Source: Halosaccharopolyspora lacisalsi (GTDB taxonomy: Bacteria > Actinomycetota > Actinomycetes > Mycobacteriales > Pseudonocardiaceae). Taken from it: a DNA stretch of 64,000 nt. Shown piece after piece: positions 27,423 through 36,430 of this stretch. The position numbers and the translations under genes were made by a program. The notes under the pieces are model-generated. The model was given only the letters and a program-made list of their open reading frames with translations, was not told where the DNA came from and did no database searches. Position 1 is the stretch's first letter; each line of letters opens with the position of its first letter. The stretch is taken from the NCBI RefSeq assembly GCF_014137975.1, contig NZ_JACGWZ010000005.1, positions 186,001 to 250,000 of the forward strand, given 5' to 3'.

Positions 27423-28655
27423 TCACCAGGCGACGGGGAGCCGCTTCAGGCCGTAGATGGCCTGGTTCGTCGCGAAGTCGACCTCGTCGTCGGGCACGGC
27501 CAGCCGCAGGCCGGGGAATCGCCGCAGTAGGGCGGGGAAGGCGATCTTCATCTCCATCCGGGCCAGCGGGGCGCCGATGCAGTGGTGGATCCCGTGGCCG
27601 AACCCCAGGTGCTGGTTCGTGGTCCGGGTGATGTCGAAGCGCTCCGGGTCGTCGGCGAGGGCGGGATCCCGGTTCGCGGCGGGGAGGTTGAACAGCACGA
27701 GGTCGCCGCACCGGACGGTGGCGCCGTCGACCTCGACGTCGCGGGTGGCCATGCGGGGTGAGCCGCCGTTGACCACGCTGAGCCAGCGCATCAGCTCCTC
27801 GACGGCGCCGGGCACGGTCTCGGGGTCGTCGCGGACGAGCTCGAGCTGGTCGGGGTGGCGAAGCAGGGCGAGGGTGCCGAGGCCGAGCATGTTGGAGGTC
27901 GTCTCGTGGCCGGCGACCAGCAGCAGGTTGGCGACGCCCACGAGCTCGGCGTTGGTCAGCTTCTCGTCGTGCTCGCGGATCAGCGTGCCGATGAGGTCGT
28001 CGCCGGGGTCCTGGCGCGCGCGGTCGACGAGCTCGGTCATGTAGGCCAGCGACTGCCGGGAGAGCTCGACCTGATCGTCCTCCGGCACGGTGGTGTCGAG
28101 CTGGCGGCTGGTGCGCTGCTGGAACTCGTCCCGGTCGGCGGGGGGTACGCCGAGGAGTTCGCAGATGACCAGCGACGGGATCGGCAGCGCGTACTGGGCG
28201 ACGAGGTCGGCCGGTGGGCCGTGGCGCTCGAGGGCGTCGAGGTGCTCGTCGACGATCTGGGTGATGCGCGGTTCGAGTCGGCGGATGCGCCGCACGGTGA
28301 ACTCGGGCGTGAGCATCCGGCGCAGCCGGTTGTGGTCGGGCGGGTCGAGGGCGAGCAGGTTTCCGCTGCGGTCGCCGGAGAGCTGACGGGGGTCGCGCTC
28401 GGGTCCGTCGCCGGTCGCCAGGTCCTCGGGACCCCACCCGTTGATGAAGTTCTCCGTGTCGCCGAGCATCCGTCGCACGTCGGCGTGGCGGGTGAGCAGC
28501 CACGCGGAGGGACCGAACGGGGTCGGCACCCGGACGATGCCGTCGCGAGCGCGCACCGCCGCCGCCTCGGGTGCGGGGCCGAACCCGGTTCGACGCATGT
28601 CGAGCGGGGTGGGCGTCGGGGTTTCTCGTTCGGGCGCGGATCGTGGCCGTGTCAC
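27423..28655 (-). CDS. Cytochrome P450
   Basis: A 410-residue soluble bacterial P450. I-helix oxygen-binding motif LLVAGHETTSNML, K-helix EELMRW (ExxR), and heme loop FGHGIHHCIGAPLAR with the thiolate Cys at residue 359. LLALDPPDHNRLRRMLTPEFTVRR is the C-helix region. GTG 28655 has GAGGAG 5 nt upstream. It looks like CYP105/CYP107-type xenobiotic or secondary-metabolite enzymes. No ferredoxin gene is adjacent, so electrons must come from elsewhere. It is 156 bp upstream of the tartrate-dehydratase-like gene in the same direction. Confidence 0.95.
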   Translation of the reverse strand: MTRPRSAPERETPTPTPLDMRRTGFGPAPEAAAVRARDGIVRVPTPFGPSAWLLTRHADVRRMLGDTENFINGWGPEDLATGDGPERDPRQLSGDRSGNLLALDPPDHNRLRRMLTPEFTVRRIRRLEPRITQIVDEHLDALERHGPPADLVAQYALPIPSLVICELLGVPPADRDEFQQRTSRQLDTTVPEDDQVELSRQSLAYMTELVDRARQDPGDDLIGTLIREHDEKLTNAELVGVANLLLVAGHETTSNMLGLGTLALLRHPDQLELVRDDPETVPGAVEELMRWLSVVNGGSPRMATRDVEVDGATVRCGDLVLFNLPAANRDPALADDPERFDITRTTNQHLGFGHGIHHCIGAPLARMEMKIAFPALLRRFPGLRLAVPDDEVDFATNQAIYGLKRLPVAW

Positions 28656-29248
28656 TCGCACTCCTCGGCTGTTCGGGGGCGTGGCGTTCCCCAGAATTAA
28701 ATCAGCTGACTGACTGAGAGCAAACCTCCGGTACGCGCCCGGCCGCGAACGCGGACCGCGCCCCGCTCGAACAGCACGGCCGGGCCGCTCGTGAGGTCCT
28801 GCGCGTCGTCGGCACCCGACCTCGCCGCCGTGCGCCGCCGCATGGAACGGAGCCTTCTCGATCGTTCTCGTGATCGCCGCCTGCGTCACGCTCCGCATCG
28901 CCTTCACATGCCGTGACTGGCTCTGGGTCGCACGTCCCGGACGGTGGTCGACTCGTGATCAGCGGGATGTCCCCGGCTGCCTCGATCCTTGATTCCCCGC
29001 ACCGGGAAATTCGTGATCGAACAATGCCTGACCTGGTGATCTCGCGGTGCTGATGCGTAATCTCGGGGTGCGCCGGTTGAGTCGACAGCCGTGGTCGCGC
29101 TGCGGATCCGGAGGTGCGGGCAGGAACGGCTCCGGACTTCCCTCCCGCCGCGGTTCCGAGTCGGTGGTACGTCCGAGGCGGAGCTGTGGCGTTGTCCGCT
29201 TCACTGAGCTTTCTGGTGGTGGAACCAGTGGTTGCTTACTTCGTTCCC
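28656..29248. other. 593-bp gene-free region
   Basis: Near the P450 start lies AATTAAATCAGCTGACTGACTGA (split as AATTAAATCAGC plus TGACTGACTGA), an AT-rich patch with TCAG/CTGA repeats at 28702-28717. It is the likely P450 promoter or operator. The rest shows no gene and no defensible RNA structure. Confidence 0.4.
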
Positions 29249-29713
29249 ATGGCATCCTCGCCCGTGGGAGCCGCGACTCGTCTCGAATCCGGTGACGAGG
29301 AGTCCGGTGCGAGGGTGGTGGCCGCGCGCTCGGTCTCGGAGCCGGATGGGCCGCTGTGGATGCAGGTGCACCGCCCCGGCCACCGGGTGCTGGTGCTGGA
29401 GGTCCGGGGCGCGGTGGACATCGCCGGTGAACCCCGGTTCGCCGAGGTGCTGCGTCAACGCCTGGACAGCTTCGCCGCGCATCTGGTGCTGGACATGTCG
29501 GGGGTGACGTTGCTCGACGCCGAGGGCGTCATGACCCTGCTGGACGCCGTCCACTACGCCAGGATTCGCGCGAAACGCCTCGTGCTGGTTCCCAGCCCGG
29601 CCGTGAACCGGGTGCTGGAGATCCTCGGACTCACCGAGCGGTTCGGCTACGCGGTCAGCGTGCCGACGGCGCTGACCGCCGACGAGATCCCCCGCCAGGC
29701 GCAGTCGCGCTGA
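29249..29713 (+). CDS. STAS-domain protein lacking the phospho-serine
   Basis: A 154-residue protein with a STAS domain at residues 45-145: VLVLEVRGAVDIAGEPRF, HLVLDMSGVTLLDAEGVMTLL and KRLVLVPSPAVNRVLEILGL. Anti-anti-sigma factors carry a phosphorylatable Ser in the D-S/T-G loop. Here the loop reads D90-A-E-G, so phosphorylation control by an RsbW-like kinase should be lost. It may be a constitutive antagonist or a scaffold. The ATG at 29249 is chosen to exclude a Pro-rich extension; no strong ribosome-binding site. Confidence 0.8.
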   Translation: MASSPVGAATRLESGDEESGARVVAARSVSEPDGPLWMQVHRPGHRVLVLEVRGAVDIAGEPRFAEVLRQRLDSFAAHLVLDMSGVTLLDAEGVMTLLDAVHYARIRAKRLVLVPSPAVNRVLEILGLTERFGYAVSVPTALTADEIPRQAQSR

Positions 29714-29719
29714 CCCCGT

Positions 29720-30256
29720 TCCCGCCGGCTCCGCGAACCGCGGGGGAGAGCTCCGCCGACGAGCTGCTGGACGTCGATCCGGCGGGGCCGGCTCTCCTCG
29801 CTCTTGGGACCCGGACGGTCAGCACGCCGTTGTCGAGCTTGGCGTTCACGTTCTCGGTGCTCATGCCTGGGGGAGCGCGCTGCGGTGGGAGAAGTGGCCG
29901 GTGCGCCGCATCTGGTGGTGCAGGACGCCGTTGCTCTCCTCCTCCCGCATCTCCCCGCTGATCGACAGCTCGTTGTCGTTGACGTCGACGGTGATGTCGT
30001 CCCGAGCGACTCCGGGCGGCTCGGCCTCGTAGAAGTAGGCGTCCTCGGTTTCCTCGACGTCGACCATCGGCTGCCAGGCCCCGCCCCGGGACATGCTCGA
30101 TCCGGGGTCGAAGCCCCGCCCCGGGCGATCCCGCAGCTCTTCCACTTCCCGGAACGGTTCGCGCCCCCTGTCCGGCATCCGCCGCGCGGCGTGGTGACCC
30201 GTCCGGGCGGGCAGCGGCTCGTTCCTCGTCGTCTCCTTCACCGTTGCCGATTCCAC
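29720..30256 (-). pseudogene. Hsp20/alpha-crystallin small heat-shock protein split by a frameshift
   Basis: The first part (GTG 30256 or 30241 to stop 29861) holds MVDVEETEDAYFYEAEPPG, ITVDVNDNELSISGEMREEE and MRRTGHFSHRSALPQA. A second frame from ATG 29864 continues MSTENVNAKLDNGVLTVRVPRARR, the last strands of the alpha-crystallin domain. One extra C in the C5 run near 29872 would restore LPPGMSTENV. The TGA and ATG overlap (ATGA), so both halves could still be made by coupled translation. The C-terminal limit of the second part is uncertain. Confidence 0.78.
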
Positions 30257-30472
30257 AGCCGATTCCGTCGTCCCCGGAGTGGCAGCATCGTCCCAGCTGC
30301 GCTGGTTCGACGCCGTCGTTCGCCGGTCGTGCCCACGGCTACGAGCAGCGCTTCGAGGGAGTCACGCAGCGGAGTTTCATACTGGTGAAGCGGAGTTGGT
30401 AGGCTGCCGCGCAGCGACGGCGAAGGATCGAAGGACGACTGGTCGGCGCCGCTACGGGAACGGTTGAGTGGT

Positions 30473-31270
30473 ATGGACGAACCGAGTGCCGCAGCCCCGC
30501 GGTCGGCGGAGGTGCCCCACGGGCACGGTGTCGTGAAATCCGCCGACCGGGCCCTGGCCGTTCTCGAGCTGCTTTCCGGCGGGCGGCACCGGCTCGTCGA
30601 CATCGCGGAGCAGCTCAGCCTTCCCCTGTCCAGCGTGCACGGCCTGTTGGCCACCCTCGTGCACCGCGGGTTCGCCGAGTTCGACCAGGGTGATCGCACC
30701 TACTCGCTCGGGCTGAAGGCGTGGACGGTCGGCCAGGGCTACGAGGGGCACCACGACGTCGTCGGCCTGGCGCTGCCGCTGATGAAGCAGCTCGCGGCGG
30801 AGACCGAGGAGACCGTCCAGCTGTCCCGGCTGGAGGGCATCGACAACGTCTACATCGCCATCGCCGAGTCACCCCAGCCGATGAAGCTGGTCTCGGCGGT
30901 GGGCATGCGCTTGCCCGCCTACGCCATCGGGCTGGGCAAGGCGTTGCTGGCGGGACTGTCCGCCGAGGAGGCCGAGCGTCGGCTCTCGGACGTGGAGTTG
31001 CGGCGCTTCACGCCGTACACGGTTCGGGAGCTGCCGGCCTTGCTGGCCGAGCTGCGGGAGATTCGCGAGCGCGGTTACGCCACCGATGACGAGGAGTACA
31101 TCATCGGATGCCGGTGCGTCGCGATTCCCGTCCACGATCACTCCGGTGTCGTCGTGGCCGCGATGTCCGTTTCCGCGCCCACGCCGCGCTGCGGGCCGAA
31201 CTGGGTCGAGCACACCCGCGAGGCGTTGTCCGGTGCCGTGCGGCCCCTGGAGAGTCGGCTGCGGCGCTGA
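30473..31270 (+). CDS. IclR-family transcriptional regulator
   Basis: A 265-residue IclR protein. The winged HTH (residues 22-80) reads VKSADRALAVLELLSGGRHRL, VDIAEQLSLPLSSVHGLLATL and HRGFAEFDQGDRTYSLG. The effector domain includes AYAIGLGKALLAGLSAEE, GYATDDEEYIIGCRCVAIPV and GVVVAAMSVSAP. It is 292 bp upstream of the alcohol dehydrogenase-enolase-FAH operon, whose promoter carries an ACTTCA/TGAAGT palindrome over the start point. Repression of that operon with sugar-acid induction is the likely role. Confidence 0.95.
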   Translation: MDEPSAAAPRSAEVPHGHGVVKSADRALAVLELLSGGRHRLVDIAEQLSLPLSSVHGLLATLVHRGFAEFDQGDRTYSLGLKAWTVGQGYEGHHDVVGLALPLMKQLAAETEETVQLSRLEGIDNVYIAIAESPQPMKLVSAVGMRLPAYAIGLGKALLAGLSAEEAERRLSDVELRRFTPYTVRELPALLAELREIRERGYATDDEEYIIGCRCVAIPVHDHSGVVVAAMSVSAPTPRCGPNWVEHTREALSGAVRPLESRLRR

Positions 31271-31342
31271 CCCGGCCCCGCGGGGCCGCTTTTTCGGGTG
31301 AACCGCCCTTCGGAGTCCACTGCGTCCGCCCGAGACGCGGTC

Positions 31343-31371
31343 TTGACAGTGCCGTGTTTGCGCTACAGTAT
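31343..31371 (+). promoter_or_regulatory. Sigma-70-type promoter of the sugar-acid operon
   Basis: TTGACA (31343-31348) and CAGTAT (31366-31371) are spaced by 17 bp. This is the best consensus promoter in the window. The predicted start point falls in the palindrome at 31374-31386. Confidence 0.72.
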
Positions 31372-31373
31372 TC

Positions 31374-31386
31374 ACTTCAATGAAGT
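31374..31386. promoter_or_regulatory. Probable IclR operator ACTTCA-A-TGAAGT
   Basis: A perfect 6-1-6 inverted repeat immediately downstream of the -10 box, overlapping the transcription start. A looser CTTC/GAAG pair follows at about 31389-31404. Binding here would block transcription, fitting a repressor encoded by the upstream IclR gene. Confidence 0.68.
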
Positions 31387-31562
31387 TGCTTCCTGTATAT
31401 GAAGCATGGAGAGGTCATGGAACGACCTCGGAACACGTCCCCTCCTGACATCCCCGCCGGCCGAGGTCGGCTTCTCGCCACCGGCCTGGTGGTCGATCCA
31501 TCCCGGCACGGCACCGCGGCAGGGTCGGTCGCCGCGCGAGCATCGATCGGCAAGGAGGCACA

Positions 31563-32609
31563 GTGCGCTCACTCGTTTTCCACGGCCCCCGTTCCATCGG
31601 GGTGGAAGAGACGCCCGACCCGGCCCCCGCCACCGGCGAAGTCCTGCTGAGTATCCGCGCCACCGGTATCTGCGGGTCGGACCTGCACGGCTACACCGGT
31701 GAGAACGGCCGTCGACACGCGGGCCAGGTGATGGGTCACGAGACCGTCGGGCACGTCCGCGGCGGGGACCCGGACACGCTGACGGCAGCGGGCTTGTCCC
31801 TCGGCGAGGCCGTCACCGTGAATCCGGTCATCGGGTGCCTGTCCTGCGAATCCTGCCTGGACGGTGCGGAGCAGGCCTGTCCGGACCGCAGGGTGATCGG
31901 CGTGGATCCGACGATCAGCTCGGCCTTCGCCGACTTCATGGTCGTTCCCGCACGCAACGCGGTCGCCCTGCCTTCCGGGATGCCGGAGGAGCACGGTGCG
32001 CTCGTGGAGCCGCTCGCGGTCGGGTACCACGCCGCCCGGCGCGGACGCTGTTCGCCGGGGGAGGTCGTGCTGGTACTCGGCGGAGGCCCGATCGGCCAGG
32101 CGTGCGTGTTGGCCGCCCGCCGCTGCGGTGCCGAGAGGATCCTGGTGAGCGAGCCCGACGAGCACCGCGCGGCGCTGGTCTCCGCACTCGGTGCGGACAC
32201 GATCGATCCCCGTGCCGAGAACGTGGCGGAGTCGTCGAAGCGGCTGCTCGGTCGGCCGGCGACCCTCGTGCTCGACGCGGTCGGCTCGTCGACCACGTTG
32301 GGTGATGCGCTCGCCGCCTCGGCACGGGCGGCCCGCGTCGTGCTGGTCGGCATGAACGAACCGGACGTCGCGCTGTCCGCCTACGCGATCAGCACCGCGG
32401 AGCGAGAACTGATCGGTGCTTTCTGCTACAGCCGCGATGACTTCGCGAGCACCGCCTCCTGGGCAGGAACGGCGGGCGAGTACCTCGATCGGCTCGTCGA
32501 CGGCCGGGTGGGTTGGGACGGTGCCGCGGGAGCTTTCGCCGACCTCGCCTCCGGTACCTCGTCCGCCAGCAAGGTCCTGGTCCTGCCCGACGACCGAGGA
32601 GAGCAGTGA
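31563..32609 (+). CDS. Zinc-dependent alcohol dehydrogenase (MDR family)
   Basis: A 348-residue medium-chain dehydrogenase. Catalytic zinc residues: TGICGSD and GHETVGH. Structural zinc: [15 protein letters not shown]. Rossmann motif: [22 protein letters not shown]. Close to sorbitol, threonine or sugar-acid dehydrogenases. GTG 31563 has a strong AAGGAGG. Its stop overlaps the start of the enolase gene (TGATG). In the operon it may oxidise the 2-keto-3-deoxy acid made by the dehydratase, or the starting sugar; the order of steps is inference. Confidence 0.92.
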   Translation: MRSLVFHGPRSIGVEETPDPAPATGEVLLSIRATGICGSDLHGYTGENGRRHAGQVMGHETVGHVRGGDPDTLTAAGLSLGEAVTVNPVIGCLSCESCLDGAEQACPDRRVIGVDPTISSAFADFMVVPARNAVALPSGMPEEHGALVEPLAVGYHAARRGRCSPGEVVLVLGGGPIGQACVLAARRCGAERILVSEPDEHRAALVSALGADTIDPRAENVAESSKRLLGRPATLVLDAVGSSTTLGDALAASARAARVVLVGMNEPDVALSAYAISTAERELIGAFCYSRDDFASTASWAGTAGEYLDRLVDGRVGWDGAAGAFADLASGTSSASKVLVLPDDRGEQ

Positions 32610-33787
32610 TGACGCCCCGAACGATCCGCTCGGTCCGTGCCCACACCGCTCAGGGAGGTGGCGCCGACTACCACGACCAGGGCGACGACCACTGGATCGA
32701 CGACCACATCGCCACGCCGATGGCCAAGTACCCCGACTACCGGCAGAGCCGTCGGTCGTTCGGCCTGAGCGTGCTGGGAACGCTCGTCGTGGAGCTGGAG
32801 GCCGACGACGGAACCACGGGGTTCGCGGTGACCACGGCCGGTGAGCCGGGCGCGTTCATCGCCGAACGCCACCTCGCGCGGTTCCTCGAGGGCGCCCCCG
32901 TTCAGGAGGTGGAGCGCATCTGGGACCAGATGTACTCCGCCACGCTGTTCTACGGGCGCAAGGGGCTGGTGCTCAACGTGATCAGCGCCGTGGACCTGGC
33001 GCTGTGGGACCTGCTCGGCAAGCTGCGCGACGAACCGGTTTACGCCCTGCTCGGCGGCGCCGTGCGCGACGAGCTGGTTTTCTACGCCACGGGGTCGCGC
33101 CCGGACCTGGCTCAGCAGCTGGGGTTCATCGGCGGCAAGATGCCGCTGCAGCACGGCCCGGCCGAGGGTTCCGAGGGGATGGCCAAGACCATCGCTCGGT
33201 TCGCGTCCGTGCGCGAGCGGGTCGGTCCGGACTTCTGGCTGATGCTCGACTGCTGGATGTCGCTGGACCTGGACTACGCGACCCGGTTGGGGCGCGCGCT
33301 GCACGAGCACGGGCTGCGGTGGATCGAGGAGGCGCTGCCGCCCGACGACTACTGGAGCTACGCCGAACTGCGCAAGCGGCTACCGGCGGAGCTGCTCGTC
33401 ACCACCGGCGAGCACGAGGCGACCCGGTGGGGTTTCCGGATGCTGCTGGAGATGGGCTGCTGCGACTTCATCCAGCCGGACGTCAACTGGTGCGGCGGGA
33501 TGACGGAGCTGATGAAGATCTCGGCGTTGGCGGACAGCCGCGGTGCGCTGGTCATCCCGCACGGTTCGAGCGTGTACTCCTACCACTTCGCGATCACCCG
33601 GCACAACAGCCCGTTCTGCGAGTTCCTGATGATGCACCCGGAGGCCAGCGAGGTCGTGCCGATGTTCAGTCCGCTGTTGCTGGACGAACCCGTGCCCGTG
33701 GGCGGGCGGATGAAACTTCCCGATCGCCCCGGCTTCGGCGTGCGCCTCAATCCGGAAGTACCGCTGGTTCGTCCGTACCAGCACTGA
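32609..33787 (+). CDS. Enolase-superfamily dehydratase, L-rhamnonate dehydratase-like
   Basis: A 392-residue enzyme. N-terminal capping-domain motif [18 protein letters not shown] and [19 protein letters not shown] are characteristic of L-rhamnonate dehydratases. Metal ligands lie in [24 protein letters not shown] and [13 protein letters not shown]; the acid/base His is in [14 protein letters not shown]. The enzyme would dehydrate a 6-deoxy- or hexonate to the 2-keto-3-deoxy acid. It overlaps the dehydrogenase upstream and is followed after 22 bp by an FAH-family hydrolase. This matches the diketo-hydrolase route of L-rhamnose (Sphingomonas LRA3/LRA6). L-fuconate or L-mannonate are alternatives. 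Confidence 0.9.
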   Translation: MTPRTIRSVRAHTAQGGGADYHDQGDDHWIDDHIATPMAKYPDYRQSRRSFGLSVLGTLVVELEADDGTTGFAVTTAGEPGAFIAERHLARFLEGAPVQEVERIWDQMYSATLFYGRKGLVLNVISAVDLALWDLLGKLRDEPVYALLGGAVRDELVFYATGSRPDLAQQLGFIGGKMPLQHGPAEGSEGMAKTIARFASVRERVGPDFWLMLDCWMSLDLDYATRLGRALHEHGLRWIEEALPPDDYWSYAELRKRLPAELLVTTGEHEATRWGFRMLLEMGCCDFIQPDVNWCGGMTELMKISALADSRGALVIPHGSSVYSYHFAITRHNSPFCEFLMMHPEASEVVPMFSPLLLDEPVPVGGRMKLPDRPGFGVRLNPEVPLVRPYQH

Positions 33788-33809
33788 AACGACAGAGAGG
33801 AGCCCCGCG

Positions 33810-34685
33810 GTGAAGTTACTGAGGTTGGGTCCCCCCGGATCGGAACACCCGTACGTGCGGGACGACCGAGGCGGCCTGTTCGACCTGAGCCCGCTGACGA
33901 TCGACATCGACGGTTCTTTCCTGGCCGGTGGTGGAATCGCCCGAGCGCGGTCCGCGCTGGACGCCGGGGAGCTGACTACCGTTCCGGACCCCGGTGACGG
34001 GACCGGGATGCGGGTCGCGGCCCCGGTCGCCCGCCCCTCCGCGGTGCTGTGCATCGGTCAGAACTACGCCGCCCACGCCGCGGAGTCGGGCTCGGAGCCG
34101 CCCGACGTTCCGATCCTGTTCTTCAAGCACCCCAACACCGTCGTCGGCCCGTACGACGAGGTGGTGCTCCCGCGGGGCAGCACCCGGACCGACTGGGAGG
34201 TCGAGCTCGGCGTCGTGATCGGGAGCCGCGCCCGATACCTGGAGGACCGCGACCAGGCGGCGGCCTGCATCGCCGGGTTCGTCGTCTCCAACGACGTCTC
34301 CGAACGGGCCTACCAGAAGGAGCACTCCGGTGGGCAGTGGTCGAAGGGCAAGTGCTGCGAGACGTTCAACCCGGTGGGCCCCTGGTTGGTCCCCGCGGAG
34401 GACGTCGAGGACCCCGGGTCGCTGGGTCTGCGGTCCTGGGTCAACGACGAGCCGCGGCAGGACTCCCACACCGGCGACATGATCTTCGACGTCGCGGAGA
34501 TCGTGCTGCACCTGTCCCAGTACATGACGCTGGACCCGGGCGATCTCGTCAACACCGGCACCCCGCAGGGAGTCGCCATGTCGGGGCGTTTTCCGTACCT
34601 GGCCGCCGGTGACGCGATGACGCTGGACATCGACGAGCTGGGACGGCAACGCCAGGTGATCAAGGAGGAGTCCGGAGCGCGGTAG
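33810..34685 (+). CDS. Fumarylacetoacetate hydrolase family, diketo-sugar-acid hydrolase
   Basis: A 291-residue FAH-family enzyme: VLCIGQNYAAHAAE, PILFFKHPNTVVGPYDEVVLP, metal ligands in WEVELGVVIG and FVVSNDVSERAYQ, and INTGTPQGV-like LVNTGTPQGVAMS. Relatives hydrolyse 2,4-diketo-3-deoxy acids to pyruvate plus a small acid (LRA6 in the L-rhamnose pathway). GTG 33810 has GAGAGGAG upstream. It closes the IclR-controlled operon. Confidence 0.93.
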   Translation: MKLLRLGPPGSEHPYVRDDRGGLFDLSPLTIDIDGSFLAGGGIARARSALDAGELTTVPDPGDGTGMRVAAPVARPSAVLCIGQNYAAHAAESGSEPPDVPILFFKHPNTVVGPYDEVVLPRGSTRTDWEVELGVVIGSRARYLEDRDQAAACIAGFVVSNDVSERAYQKEHSGGQWSKGKCCETFNPVGPWLVPAEDVEDPGSLGLRSWVNDEPRQDSHTGDMIFDVAEIVLHLSQYMTLDPGDLVNTGTPQGVAMSGRFPYLAAGDAMTLDIDELGRQRQVIKEESGAR

Positions 34686-34858
34686 CGGCGGGTCTTCGGG
34701 ACGAGCTCCGCTGGTGAGCGGGCAGGATCGTGGACTTGCGGGGTGCATGCCTGCCTGCCAACCTGTTTTGGCTGTGCTCAGAGGGGCCCGGGCGGCGTTC
34801 GGGCTCGTCCGGGACGGTGACGGAGCAGCTGACGACGCCGACGAGAGGGTGGCCCGGG

Positions 34859-35173
34859 ATGGACGCTGCCGACCTCCGCGCGCGGCAGGCCGACACCGCC
34901 GAGGTGCTCGCGGCGTTGCTGCGCGAGTACGCGTTCCCGCCGATCGGTTGGAGCATCGACAGTTTTGACGGCGCCTTGGAAGGTCGGATCTACCGCGACT
35001 CCGCCGACGCGGCCCTGGCGGATCTGACCACGGTCGCCGAGCTGCTCGGGACCGAGGTCGGCGAGCACGCGCCGGAATCCGGCACGAGCAGGACCCAGCT
35101 GCTGGTGCAGGGGCGCTACCACCGGACCCCGATCACGGTGTACGGCCAGGTCACCGTGATCGGCGCCGAGTGA
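34859..35173 (+). CDS. 104-residue conserved-looking protein of unknown function
   Basis: Starts at ATG 34859 after GAGAGGG. The sequence (REYAFPPIGWSIDSFDGALEGRIY, then TRTQLLVQGRYHRTPITVYGQVTVI split at will) reads as a small alpha/beta protein with a final beta-hairpin. No motif, signal or TM segment. No family recognised. It lies 173 bp after the FAH gene and may be unrelated to it. Confidence 0.65.
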   Translation: MDAADLRARQADTAEVLAALLREYAFPPIGWSIDSFDGALEGRIYRDSADAALADLTTVAELLGTEVGEHAPESGTSRTQLLVQGRYHRTPITVYGQVTVIGAE

Positions 35174-35407
35174 CTTGAGGGTCATTGCAGAACGGCCTGT
35201 GTGGTGGCTCGAGCGGGAAGCCGGTCTCGTGGCTCCGTCGCTCCTCGAAGGACCGGTAGAACTGCTCCCATGTGGATTGATTTCGACGTCCTCGACGAGT
35301 TCGCCGTCGGCGGTGGTGTCCTCGTTTTCGCGTGTGCTGGTGTGGCCCGTTGCGGGATAATCGGTGGTCAAGGCGGCTCTGCCGCATCCATCGGAGAGGG
35401 ACCACCC

Positions 35408-35875
35408 ATGCAGACGAGGTCGACCACAACCGCCACCGGTGTTCCGGATTCCGCGCGCTCCCACGCGCACGCCCAGGAACTGCTGAACGCCTTGGCCGAC
35501 GCCGAGCACCAGCAGGACCGCTGGACCCTGCTGTCGTACCAGGAACGCGGGACGCGCTGGGCGTGCTGGCTGGCGCTGCTCGACCTGGTGGTGGCTCCCT
35601 GCCTGGGCGTGTGGTTGATCGTGACGGCCGCGGGGCCCTTCCGGCTCTGGGTCGTGCTGATCGGGGCGGCCCTGTTCCTGCCCGCCGGGTTCGCCGGAGC
35701 GCTGTACCCACGGTGCCGCACCGACCACCGCCAAGTACGGCAACTGGCCCGGCAGGCAGCCCGCGCCGAGCAGGAGGCCCACGACCGGTTCGAAGATCTG
35801 GTCAGCACAGTGTGGGACCGGGAACCGGAAACGCCGATGGGACCTGCTGAGCGTCGGCCTTCGGTCCTCCGGTGA
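35408..35875 (+). CDS. Two-TM membrane protein with coiled C-terminus
   Basis: A 155-residue protein. Two TM helices (about 55-78 and 84-104: DLVVAPCLGVWLIVTA and LWVVLIGAALFLPAGFAG) form a hairpin, followed by an Arg/Glu-rich helix (RQLARQAARAEQEAHDRFEDL) likely to coil. ATG 35408 has GGAGAGGGA 6 nt upstream. No family recognised; similar hairpin proteins are common in actinomycetes. Confidence 0.72.
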   Translation: MQTRSTTTATGVPDSARSHAHAQELLNALADAEHQQDRWTLLSYQERGTRWACWLALLDLVVAPCLGVWLIVTAAGPFRLWVVLIGAALFLPAGFAGALYPRCRTDHRQVRQLARQAARAEQEAHDRFEDLVSTVWDREPETPMGPAERRPSVLR

Positions 35876-35904
35876 CAGCGGCCCCGTGCTGCCGGGGGCT
35901 CGTG

Positions 35905-36330
35905 CTACTGCGCGAGCAGCGTTCGAAGGACCGTGTCCGGGTCGAGCGGCTCGGTCGGCGGATGGGGCCATCCGATGGATCCGTCGCCGTGCCAGCGGGG
36001 CACGAGATGGATGTGGAGATGAGAGATCACCTGTCCGCTGGCGCTGCCGTTGTTCTGCCGCACGGTCAGCCCGTCCGGGCCGAGCCGCTGCCGCAGCAGG
36101 ACGCTGATCCGCTGGGCCGTGCGCATCGTGGCTTCCGCCAGGGGCGCGTCGGCCTCCCACAACGTGTCCACGTGCTGTCGGGGGATCACCAGCACGTGCC
36201 CGTAAGCGGCCGGGGGAGCGGCCAGCAGGGCGAGGCAGGTCTCGTCGCTGCTCACCAGGTGCGCGGGAGACTCTCCCGCGACGATGCGGCAGAAGGTGCA
36301 GGTGTCGCTGCTCGGTTCGGCACGGGGCAT
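35905..36330 (-). CDS. HIT-family nucleotide hydrolase
   Basis: A 141-residue histidine-triad protein. Zinc-like CTFCRIV opens the domain, GHVLVIPRQHVDTL follows, and the catalytic triad HLHIHLVPRW lies near residue 105. HIT proteins hydrolyse AMP-linked or dinucleoside polyphosphates. It is convergent with the membrane-protein gene and divergent from the GntR gene 98 bp away. Confidence 0.95.
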   Translation of the reverse strand: MPRAEPSSDTCTFCRIVAGESPAHLVSSDETCLALLAAPPAAYGHVLVIPRQHVDTLWEADAPLAEATMRTAQRISVLLRQRLGPDGLTVRQNNGSASGQVISHLHIHLVPRWHGDGSIGWPHPPTEPLDPDTVLRTLLAQ

Positions 36331-36395
36331 GGCCCCAGGCTATGACGCCCGAGTCGACCAGGGCGCGGCGATTCATCGGATCGACGGGCGAACTG

Positions 36396-36420
36396 TTGAC
36401 TGTCGGCACTCGGCTATCAT
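36396..36420 (+). promoter_or_regulatory. Leaderless promoter and half-operator of the GntR gene
   Basis: TTGACTGT (36396-36403) is the left half of the 18-bp palindrome found at 37147. TATCAT (36415-36420) is a plausible -10 that places +1 within a base or two of the GTG start. Together they suggest autoregulation from a leaderless promoter. Confidence 0.45.
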
Positions 36421-36430
36421 CGGTGGCGTG

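Noticed and set aside
25915-28503. Long antisense open frames over the P450/dehydratase region and other high-GC genes
   Set aside because: They are third-position GC shadows of real genes, full of Arg/Pro/Ala and without any family motif.
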